Source: Cudoniella acicularis
Lineage: Eukaryota > Ascomycota > Leotiomycetes > Helotiales > Helotiaceae
Length of the DNA: 12,363 nt
Reading direction: 5' to 3'
Assembly (NCBI GenBank): GCA_013054445.1
Contig: JAAMPI010001607.1
Location: forward strand, 1-12,363
In this document: in pieces, positions 1-7,612 of the stretch
How the letters are laid out: each line of letters begins with the position of its first letter
Position numbering within the stretch: the first letter of the stretch is position 1
Notes under the pieces: generated by a model
Told to the model about the DNA's origin: nothing
Databases searched by the model: none
What the model saw: the letters and a program-made list of their open reading frames with translations, nothing else
Program-made: the position numbers and the translations under genes

Positions 1-24
1 AATTGATCTATAATTAGTAATTAA

Positions 25-3000
25 TTAATTAAGGTCTAAAAGGAGGGGGTGAAAAAATATCGGGTAAGCCTGAACGCACGGACTTATGTCAGTAGGTTCG
101 TTAGCTATATCGAGTATAGCTTCTGAATATGGGTAATCCCTCAGAAACGCTATCACATCCTTAAAGACTCCTTTTGGCCAAACGGACTGTTGAATTAAGG
201 CCTCAGCCATATTGCGCTCCAATCCAGACGTCGCTATTGACTTGGATGACGCTGAATCCCTTAGAAACGTTATCACATCCTTAAAAACCCATTCTGGCCA
301 GGCGGGCTGTCGACTTAAGGCCTCAGCTGCAGCGTCGCGTACACTATCTTCTGGATCCTTTAGAAGAGCTAACACATCTTTGAAGACAGATTCTGGTAAT
401 ACCAACTGGTAACTTAATGCATCAGCTGCAGCCCGCCTAAACAACCCGTCCGAGTCTTTTAGAATGGCTGCGACGTCTTTAAGATTTCCTTCCGGCCAGG
501 CCGACTGGCCAGCTAGTGCCTCAGCTGCAGCGACCCTCGTCTTCTCCTTTGGATCTTTTAAAAGAGCTGTCAACTTTCTATAGATTCCTTCTGTCCAGGT
601 TGGCTGGCGAGCTAAGGCCATAGCTGCTGCTTCCCTGACGGAGGATTTCACATCTTTTAACAGCACCAATAGATCTTCGAGCACTCCTTCTCGCCAGTTC
701 GACTGGTCAGCTACGGCATCAGCTGCAGCGCCTCTCATTTCCTTTTCCGGGTTCTTCAGATGCGCTATCACCTCGCTAATAACGACTTCTGGCCAGGCCG
801 ACTGATGACTATGATACCGGAGTATTAAAAGGGCCGTCCCTTTCAACTCTTCCGAGACGTCATCTCCTAGCCAGGAAGCTATGAGCAATAGGATACTCTG
901 TGGAAGTTTTGGCCTTGCGTCTAGCGATTCCAAGATGCCGATTTTCACTTCTAGTGATTTTTCTCGTAACAAAACCTCTAGGAGTTGTTCCGAGAATTCT
1001 GTTTCGGCTGCCAAGTGCGAATAACCTTTTAAGTTGCACTCAAATACTACCCATCCTACCAATCGACGTTCAAGATTCTTTCGAAGTTGATTAAACTCCA
1101 ACATCCCCTGCGACGGAACCACTTCGCTCAGGCAATGCATGACTAGCCGCTGATGTATAGGACCGAAGAGGTCGCGTGGTTGGTCCTCAATCGTCTCAAA
1201 GAAGCGACAGAGTTGTGACTCATCATGAAGTAATCCGGCGACAAAACGCCACAAAATATCATAGCGGGGATTGTATTTCTCCTTCCGAAGAAAATCTTCA
1301 GCATCGATATGCTCAATCTTTCCACTTTTGAGTTTCAAACATTCAATCAACCTTCCAGATATCCACTGGCGTACAAAGTACTGTGCGGTAAAGTACTCTT
1401 GAAAACTCAAGTGTAAAAAGTGATAATTCTGGTGTCGCAGCTGCCTCGATGAAACGCCCGACGTACGGAGAAAAGAGAGCTTTGCGAGTGTGTTATCGAA
1501 GGATGCTCCCATCTCTTGCAGAGGGAAGTGCTCATATATTTCGTCGCGGTTATTTTGCTCAAAATTGATTATATCGTTATATAGCCCGGTAAATGCGAGA
1601 ACTTCAAGCAGATAGCGTTCCTCCTTCACCAAAGGATAAATTTGTGAGGGTGTCCTTGAATCCCGGATATCATCCTCAGTTACTAGATGTCCTTGGCGAC
1701 GCTTTTCCAGTCGTGGAATATCCTTCCACCACAGTTTTAACTCAATAGCTTCGTAAAGAGCGGTCATTGTCTCCGTAGGAGGTTTCGAGCTAAAATCTGC
1801 ATCCCAAGTATAACAGAGCGCATCCAGCTGAATAGGAATCCGAACGAGACTTTGGATAAGCCAATGGCGTTGGAGAAAAGATTGAACCTCGTCGATTTTT
1901 GTTGAATTAATCTCCCCCGTTTTTGGGTCGGTAAATGCTTTTTCCACATAAGTCTTTACTTGATCTGGGTAGAATCCAATTGTTTCTAGCTCGAGATCGA
2001 GAGGATGTATATGATCTGGAAATATTCCATATGGCCGGGACGTAATAACAACATTGGGCATGTTTAAAAGCCCCTCTAAAAACTTGGACATCTGATTATT
2101 GGAACGGAACTCTTGGGATACCTCGTCTAGACCATCGAGGATGAACAAACTTCTGCTGTCATCAAAGTCCCTTACTTTAAGATCCAGCGCTTCAGCGAAG
2201 CGGTCCACTTCTTGATGCTGAGAGAAATACTCTTCACGAAATAGCTGTTCAAGGTCGTATTTTGTACCTTTCCAGTGTTTCAGATTCCGCAAAGGCACCC
2301 AAAGTATATGGTCGAATAATTCCCTCCACTTGAGGAACTCGTTCGAGTCGTGATGAATAAATTCGTGGACCATCTTTTTGCATAATGTAGTCTTTCCTAC
2401 TCCAGCGCGTCCTCGAATCAAGATCCTTCTTGACTGCTTCGTAGTACCACCAGATTGCTTAAGCGGGCTGAAGAGTTCTGACAGTTGGACCTGATTCTTG
2501 TCACCGGGTTTCTCGACCTTCATCCTGGCGGAAAGCGAAAACGGGGAAGACTGGCGTGTCGTACCTTCATCCTGGGAGTGTTTTACAATAGCAAGATTGA
2601 TGTAACATTGATCCATAGACAGTCGATCCCCGGAGATTCGCTCAATTTGAAGGTGAGGTCCTGTAGCATACTGTCGCAATAGCTCGATGTCCGCGTAGAA
2701 CACGCTGGCGACATCAGAGTTCAGCCAGGCTCTCTCAAGCAAGCCTGGTGGAAAGGGCTCGTTCCGGACCTTGTGCCTAGTAATCATAGATTTCAGCTCT
2801 TTCTTCTTCCGCCACGGCAAATGTAGTTGCCGCGGAGCAGATTCGACGCTGGCTTTCCAATCGGACTGCCCAAGGGTTTCGGCAATCAGTTGAACCCATT
2901 CCAAGACGAAATCTTGTTTCGATTTCAACGCTTTGGCGATCAGAAAGTCTTCTAGGAATTGAACAATTTTGTTCTTTGCAGACGAATTTCCCACTTCCCA

Positions 3001-3973
3001 GGCTTGCTCGAGTTGTGCAAACATGCCGCAAAGGAATCCTTTTTTTCTGACTGCATGGGACTTTGACGACGAAATTTTCAAGATCCTTGAACGCTTCTGC
3101 GTAAATCAACATGTCGGTGAATCGTAGAGCCACGTACCAACTCTTCTGCTTCTGCGGAAGTTTCGTGCCTTGGACCACACTTCCTATGCCACCTTTCACA
3201 TCAGGTACAGCCTTCACAATAGTAACCATTTGGGTAAGTAGATCCTGAAGATCCCACAACTGCGTAAGACCATCAATGAGTTTCGTTGGATCAGCAGTCC
3301 AGATCGCACTAGCTACTTTGGCCGCACCCACGGCAGCAACAGAAAAATGGCGCCAGAGCTTTTTATAAGGCCCCTCATTGTCAGGAATTCCAAGTAAGGC
3401 TTGATACGCATAGCTAGCCGCCTGAGCTAGGCGAGGCTCGTTACTTTCCCTCAAGGTAGCGAGTTGCGTGAGTAGAGGCTCGTGCAATGTCTCTCGTTTG
3501 AGGCCATTGGTCTTGACATCATTCATGGCATCCAATACAAAAGAGAGCGCACAGAGCAGTTCGTATGTTGTTTGACGCTCAGCCTCATCCTCAGCATCGC
3601 TTATCCGTTTATACAGACTTTTCAGTACTACTCCAAGTTTGATCTCGGGGTCTCTATTCCTTTCAGAGCACCGAAGTACAAAAGCGAATTTTATCAGTAG
3701 CTGTGGATCCAGGACGTTTCCATCGGCGTTGCCCTTGATCACGGCATTTTCGAACGCTCGTAACAGGTCTTGGTAATGTTTTGCTGTGACGACAGATGCC
3801 AGCGCGGCAGCCTCGGGCACATATGAAGGTTTGGGGTGGTCTGTAAACTCTTTGATCATTTCTTCAGACAATGCCTGCAGGGCATCTACCTCCTTCAGGT
3901 TGGTTTCGCGGCTCTTCAAACGTTGAACAAGATCTTCGGTTTGCTTAGGTCTCGTTGGGTAGGTTGGCGCCAT
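25..3973 (-). CDS. Fungal NLR (STAND receptor): ARM-like domain, NACHT NTPase, HEAT-like repeats; frame interrupted once
   Basis: This gene encodes an intracellular receptor of the fungal NLR/STAND class. Members bind a nucleotide, oligomerise on ligand detection and act in non-self recognition or programmed cell death. The start chosen is the ATG at 3973 (A at -3, G at +4); an in-frame stop lies upstream at 4031-4033. The first 311 codons (3973-3041) are in one frame and the remaining 1004 (3039-28) in another, joined by skipping one A of the A7 run at 3040-3046, giving 1315 residues. Residues about 30-300 form an all-helical ARM-like domain; the segment LAQAASYAYQALLGIPDNE is typical of the family. 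NACHT follows: Walker A GRAGVGKTT (about 521-529), Walker B LFILDGLDE (about 609-617), sensor-like VITSRP (about 644), and the winged-helix motif HLSFQEYF (about 856-863). HEAT-like repeats occupy about 1057-1294. Read without recoding, the product stops at 2777 after 398 residues and lacks NACHT. No effector domain is visible before the ARM-like region. Confidence 0.88.
91..804 (-). repeat. Seven HEAT-like repeats (33 aa / 99 bp period) at the NLR C-terminus
   Basis: The units start with Q-x-x-W-P-E or close variants. They begin at coding positions 804, 705, 606, 507, 408, 309 and 189. A rough consensus is QSAWPEGVFKDVxALLKD, then x4-R-x-AAA-x-AL. The first five units are exactly 33 residues, the sixth is 40 through a 7-residue insertion, and the seventh decays into the C-terminal tail. 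The + strand motif TCAGCTGCAGC or a close match occurs at 323, 422, 521, 620 and 719, exactly 99 bp apart. In NLRs such an array is the ligand-sensing part, and similar units allow gain or loss of copies. Confidence 0.85.
2386..2412 (-). other. Walker A (P-loop) of the NACHT domain
   Basis: The codons for GRAGVGKTT lie here. The lysine and first threonine are the expected phosphate- and Mg-binding residues. All key residues are intact, as is the Walker B motif about 260 bp further into the gene, so the NTPase looks functional apart from the frame break upstream of it. Confidence 0.93.
3040..3046 (-). other. Frame break in the NLR at a seven-A homopolymer (+1 relative to the upstream frame)
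   Basis: On the coding strand the upstream frame reads CAG AAA AAA AGG ATT and the downstream frame reads AAA AAA GGA TTC. Skipping the A at 3040 gives S-Q-K-K-G-F-L-C-G-M-F. This restores the spacing I remember for the family between the Pro-Cys pair and the Phe-x-x-Gly pair. Both frames stay open across about 300 bp (2777-3081), but upstream-frame residues after the run are Arg/Ser-rich and look random. The downstream frame has no ATG until residue 20 of its open stretch, so it is not a separate gene. Explanations are a one-base homopolymer sequencing error, a true one-base insertion, or slippage. Confidence 0.85.
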
Positions 3974-4670
3974 TGTGGTCTTCGCAAGATCGGGCAATTT
4001 AAGGTAGTACCAGAGGCTCAAGAACTTCGATCAATGAGCTCCAATCCGCCGCTCCTTCTGATTACCTCGGACTGGGGATTGAAGCTAGCAAGATCAACTT
4101 GACGAAGGCAAGTTGTGTGAGAGCACCGAGCGGCGAGCATTCCCGGGTTCAGCGAGCTTGCCGGCAGAATGTATAGGTAGCAACAAAAAATTGCTGGGCG
4201 GTAAGGACGTGATAATGGAAGGCCTGAAGAAATCATTTTTTGAAGGTTCGAGGTTGTCGGTATCGCGAAGCTCAAAATAAACTGAGGCGTGCAGGTGCAG
4301 TGGCTCGCTTGCGCCTCGAATAAGAATAAGCTTCAACTGCGGGCGTAGTCGTGAAGGAACCGGGTTGGAATTAGCACATAGCCTATCTTGTTAAGCCTTT
4401 AATGTTTTCTCAAGTAACAAAAACTGTATTTAATTCTGCCTGTCCCGTTAAATCTTTAGCCAGCTGAAATTTGACGAATATTCTCGAGAATCCTACAGAA
4501 TATTTTTTCTCCCCTGAAGGTTCAATATTAGCTAGGGCCAGGCAGGCGAATTAAGAGTGATTCGAGGCAACAAATGCAAAAGAGTAGAGTATATGATTAG
4601 TCATAGGCGTCCAAGACACTTAAATCTACTTCATACATCCTTTCCTTTACATTCCTTGATCACAAAAATT
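3974..4670. other. Intergenic gap: NLR promoter and 3' flank of the membrane-protein gene
   Basis: I see no convincing gene in these roughly 700 bases. Short open frames on both strands have no domain-like composition, and the longest minus-strand ones start at TTG, not ATG. The half next to 3973 should hold the NLR promoter and leader. The half next to 4670 should hold the 3' UTR and poly(A) site of the 632-residue gene. No clear TATA box, tRNA or transposon end was recognised. Confidence 0.6.
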
Positions 4671-6569
4671 TCAAGAAAACGCCACCAGCTGCGGCAAATC
4701 CCTCAACGCAGCTGGCCTCCTCGTCCTCGGCACCTCATCACCAATCTTCCCATTCCTGTCGCCACCCTTCCCATCCCTTTCCCCCTCGTCTCTATAATCA
4801 TCACCCTCCCCATTCGGCACCCTCGCCGCCCACACCACAAGAATACACCAAACAATCAACGTACACTCCGGCATCTTCAACCCCTTAAATGGCTTATGCG
4901 GCTCACAACTCTGGCTCAGCCTTGTAATCTCCTCCGGCAGACTTCTTCCCAGTAGTGACAAGCCGGCGGGCGCGCTCTTCCCGCGATTCCTTAACACAAC
5001 CTCGACATACACACCACGAATGAGTTCCGACGCTGCCTCAAAAATCCTATCCATACTCGAGTTGCTCAACACGACCACACGCTCCAGCAAATTCATATAC
5101 CGCGCGAACACCGCTGCCGCTTCCTGCGTGTCGTACCGAGACGGTGTGGCGTATTGCACATATTCGATTAGTTGGAGCGCGTCGCAGCGTTCGGTAACAT
5201 AGTCGCCGAAGATGTTAGCTCCTGTATCACAATAATGCAGCTGATTTATGAAAATTTCCAGCTTGTCGACAAGATCGGCTACCAGCAACTCTCCGAAAAC
5301 CTCACCCCCGACAGTGAACTTCACAGCCGCAGCGAGATCTCTAGAAGCTTGAGGCACCAAACCGCCGAACGCGATCCCAACCACTGCTCGCGCCCAGTCG
5401 GCGTGTATAGAAGGGCCGTAACTTCGCTCAATCACGACGGGTGAGTTATTACTATTCAGTATCTGACCCAACCTGTCCTGCGGGACAGGATCGTTAAGCG
5501 AGTGGTAAAACGCATCGATTCCCTTCGCCGCCGGTAGACTCTTCAGTATCTGCAACGGTCTCCCACCAAACGATTTCCCATCCTTAATCGCGTAGCCTTT
5601 GCGTACCGCGATTAGGATCTCCGGGGAAATATAGATGGATTGAACCCAGTGTTTGTTTTCGGCGAAGGGGAGAGAGCCGAAAGCTAGGTGTTTGGCGAAG
5701 AGGATCGAGTACCCGCTGCCGCAACTTGCGGCGTGTCGTGGGATGCGCGATCCGTGGATTAGTTCGAGGCGCCAGACGCCGCGGCCGTTGTCTTGCAGGA
5801 TGTCGAAACCTGTGCCGAAGGGGCCGACTCCGCTGATGTTTTGCGTGAAGTCGTTGATTTGCAAGGGGATTCCGAGGATGAGTGCTAGTGCGGCGATTTC
5901 TTCGCGCGAGGTTTGGAGACAGGGTGATCCATGGAGGACCCATGCATCGGCGAGCCGCGTGAGACCTTTAGTTATTTTGCGTGTGGAGTAGTTTACCATA
6001 GGAACGTCTTTCGTTTTGTCGAGTGGCTTTACACAAGAAACCAGTTTCTTGTTGTATAATTTGTACCGCTCGTTTCCTATTCCTGAGCGGTCTCCCAGTG
6101 ATCTCCTCAGCGCGGTGGAGGTAATCGGGTTCTGCAGCGCGTCGGCTAAAAGAGCGTCGTTTTGTTTCGAGACTTGAGAGTACGCTATTTGCGTGTACAC
6201 GGTTTCGTAGAACGGTACCCAGGAGAGGCTTCCGTGTTGTGGGGGGAGGTGATCCAAAGCTGCGGACGTCCAGAGATAGTCGTCTCCCGCCTCGATCAGC
6301 CCTCGTAGCATCGTGACGCGGGGTTTCTGGGTGGTGTATCCTCGAAATGCGGACCATGAGGAGAGCTTGGGGACTCGGAAGTAGCTCAGCTCGGCTTTTT
6401 CTGAGGCGCGTTTGCCTGGATCGGCGGCTTTTGCGCGTACCACGCGGTCGTAGAGAAGGGTCCATATTTGGAGGATGAATACTCCGAGCCCGATGAAGGT
6501 GACAATTCCTTGGGCCCGGGCCCACCAAAGTTGGTCTATGGCATTGCGGTCCACGGCGTTGTTGTCCAT
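4671..6569 (-). CDS. Membrane-anchored fungal protein of unknown function, 632 aa
   Basis: This is an intronless frame from ATG 6569 (A at -3, G at +4) to TGA 4671-4673. A hydrophobic helix at about residues 20-40 (GIVTFIGLGVFILQIWTLLY) is followed by basic residues, as expected for a signal anchor. A second hydrophobic stretch lies at about 566-582, followed by a roughly 50-residue charged tail rich in Asp, Arg, Lys and Gly. Between them is a soluble region of about 520 residues. Its best conserved-looking block runs from SREEIAALALILGIPL, through a G-x-G-x-F-G-T-G-F element and a LIHGSRI element, to SGYSILFAKHLAFGSLPF. I recognise no catalytic motif. The pattern feels like a fungal lineage-specific family, and I have a weak, unchecked memory of similar proteins carrying the automatic label 'modin'. 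Codons favour G or C in the third position more than in the neighbours, which also explains several long open frames in other frames over this gene. The leader carries three tiny ORFs and a 9-bp dyad. Function unassigned. Confidence 0.82.
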   Translation of the reverse strand: MDNNAVDRNAIDQLWWARAQGIVTFIGLGVFILQIWTLLYDRVVRAKAADPGKRASEKAELSYFRVPKLSSWSAFRGYTTQKPRVTMLRGLIEAGDDYLWTSAALDHLPPQHGSLSWVPFYETVYTQIAYSQVSKQNDALLADALQNPITSTALRRSLGDRSGIGNERYKLYNKKLVSCVKPLDKTKDVPMVNYSTRKITKGLTRLADAWVLHGSPCLQTSREEIAALALILGIPLQINDFTQNISGVGPFGTGFDILQDNGRGVWRLELIHGSRIPRHAASCGSGYSILFAKHLAFGSLPFAENKHWVQSIYISPEILIAVRKGYAIKDGKSFGGRPLQILKSLPAAKGIDAFYHSLNDPVPQDRLGQILNSNNSPVVIERSYGPSIHADWARAVVGIAFGGLVPQASRDLAAAVKFTVGGEVFGELLVADLVDKLEIFINQLHYCDTGANIFGDYVTERCDALQLIEYVQYATPSRYDTQEAAAVFARYMNLLERVVVLSNSSMDRIFEAASELIRGVYVEVVLRNRGKSAPAGLSLLGRSLPEEITRLSQSCEPHKPFKGLKMPECTLIVWCILVVWAARVPNGEGDDYRDEGERDGKGGDRNGKIGDEVPRTRRPAALRDLPQLVAFS

Positions 6570-6589
6570 TTTCTATTATCCAAACGTGT

Positions 6590-6655
6590 TCAGTGGATCA
6601 TCAGGGGCTACTCATAAGCAGGTTACGTATGAGTAGGGCAAATTTCCAAGTTCAT
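6590..6655 (-). promoter_or_regulatory. Three short upstream ORFs in the presumed leader of the 632-aa gene
   Basis: Reading toward the main ATG there is a 10-codon ORF (ATG 6655, TAA 6625-6623), a 4-codon ORF (ATG 6615, TGA 6603-6601) and a 3-codon ORF (ATG 6601, TGA 6592-6590). The second and third overlap as TGATG, a stop-start arrangement. All end before the main start at 6569. If the mRNA begins upstream of 6655, they would lower or condition translation. The transcription start is unknown. Confidence 0.4.
6608..6636. promoter_or_regulatory. Perfect 9-bp inverted repeat with 11-nt spacer upstream of the 632-aa gene
   Basis: CTACTCATA (6608-6616) and TATGAGTAG (6628-6636) are exact reverse complements separated by 11 nt, centred about 53 nt upstream of the ATG. 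This could be a dimeric transcription-factor site or, if transcribed, a small 5'-UTR hairpin. The 4-codon upstream ORF starts in one arm, and the 10-codon one ends in the spacer. No known site was matched with confidence; the ATGAGT half loosely resembles a bZIP half-site. Confidence 0.4.
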
Positions 6656-7541
6656 GTTTTTGGAGCGTGGGTGGTTTAGTCTTTGAGGGAGTGCTATATG
6701 TTAAGGAGAATCCAGGTTCCAGCTAATTGTATAGGAATCTGGTCATCGCCATAAGGCAAAGCGGGAGAGTTGCGAAACGTCCCAGCCTCCCTCCAGGCAG
6801 AAGCGTCGTTAGCTCGAAAGAACAACTTCGTTCAGGTACCAAGAATGGTAATTGTAAGATCATACTCTTTGGGAGTTGCAAAGAGCGACTAAAGACATAA
6901 CAGAACGATCCCCGTTGTAAAGTAGCGGGCGGCAAAGGCTGTGGGGAAGCGCTGGACCTCTTGCGCAGGTCCATCGCGTGATATCCCGGCATCAGATCAA
7001 GCCTCAAGATCTAATATAACTGTGGTTGGCTACAATACTGGCTGCGCCCCAGCACGCCAATGCGCAGGGATATTACACAATCCGAGCATCCCTGTGGTGC
7101 AAACAAGGCTGAAAAGGAAGAGGAATAGAAAGATAAGTTAAGTTGTCTTAGAGTGAAACTAAACGACTGAAACTTTAGATCGTCGAAATAAATCCTAGAT
7201 GTAACGTGGAGACCCACTCCACTGCTTCTATTCGCTCGCTTAGCTCAGATTCTTGGTCACGTGGTGAAACACTAGACTCTTTTCCCTGCGCTTCGGAAGC
7301 CCGGAAATAGGAAAGAAAAGATTGACAATAATAAATGCAGGGAAACGAATATATTCAGTGATGCTGTAAAAGAGAACTGCACTTGCAAATTCCGGGAATG
7401 CGTGGGGTTGAAGTTACCCCGCACTTGCCGTCCACCATCACAAAACTTTATGCAGTCCAAAAAATAAAAAATAATCACGAGATTGTATTAAAATTTTAAA
7501 CTTTCTTATTAAATCGAATATCGTATCAATGTCGTTTATAG

Positions 7542-7569
7542 AGATTTTTAGACTATATCACAAAAATCT
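7542..7569. repeat. 8-bp inverted repeat in the 3' flank of the zinc-finger gene
   Basis: AGATTTTT (7542-7549) and AAAAATCT (7562-7569) are exact reverse complements with a 12-nt loop, 44-71 nt past the stop codon at 7613. A hairpin in the 3' UTR is possible. The region is AT-rich, so chance is a real alternative. Confidence 0.3.
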
Positions 7570-7612
7570 AAAAGACAACCATCAGCCCATCGAATGTGCG
7601 GCAGTAAGGAAG

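Larger units (their letters stand above)
6570..7612. other. Intergenic gap of about 1 kb
   Basis: No gene is supported here. The part near 6570 holds the leader and promoter of the 632-aa gene, with a weak TATA-like ACATATAG on the minus strand near 6690-6700. From about 7440 to 7612 the sequence is AT-rich and should be the 3' end of the zinc-finger gene. A CACGTG hexamer lies at 7258-7263. A GC-rich imperfect hairpin (8-bp stem with a 2-nt bulge) is possible at 7399-7423. Short open frames on both strands have no domain-like features. Confidence 0.55.

Noticed and set aside
19..32. AATT-type simple repeat at the NLR stop codon as a functional element
   Set aside because: A short AT-rich tract at a 3' end is common; nothing beyond low complexity supports a role.
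2777..3040. Continuation of the upstream NLR frame as a real C-terminus of a separate 414-residue protein
   Set aside because: After the A-run the residues become Arg/Ser/Cys-rich with no pattern, while the other frame carries the family sequence. The 414-residue version also begins at TTG; the true ATG is at 3973.
25..3081. A stand-alone 1018-residue NACHT gene starting at 3081
   Set aside because: The apparent start is TTG, and the first ATG lies well inside conserved sequence. The N-terminal half is supplied from the other frame upstream.
4018..4336. Two overlapping minus-strand frames upstream of the NLR as a missing effector exon
   Set aside because: Composition is not domain-like, the 85-residue frame starts at TTG, and no convincing donor-acceptor pair joins them to the NLR frame.
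4557..4955. 132-residue plus-strand frame at the 3' end of the 632-aa gene
   Set aside because: It is His/Pro/Arg/Leu-rich, antisense to the charged tail and second hydrophobic segment of the real gene, and has no recognisable motif.
5584..6528. Long open frames of 112, 119 and 186 residues overlapping the 632-aa gene
   Set aside because: They come from the G/C-ending codon bias of the real gene; their products are Arg/Pro/Ser-rich with no domain pattern.
6570..7612. Transposon remnant or tRNA gene in the 1-kb gap
   Set aside because: No paired terminal repeats with target duplication, no transposase-like frame, and no A/B-box pair with cloverleaf potential were found by reading.
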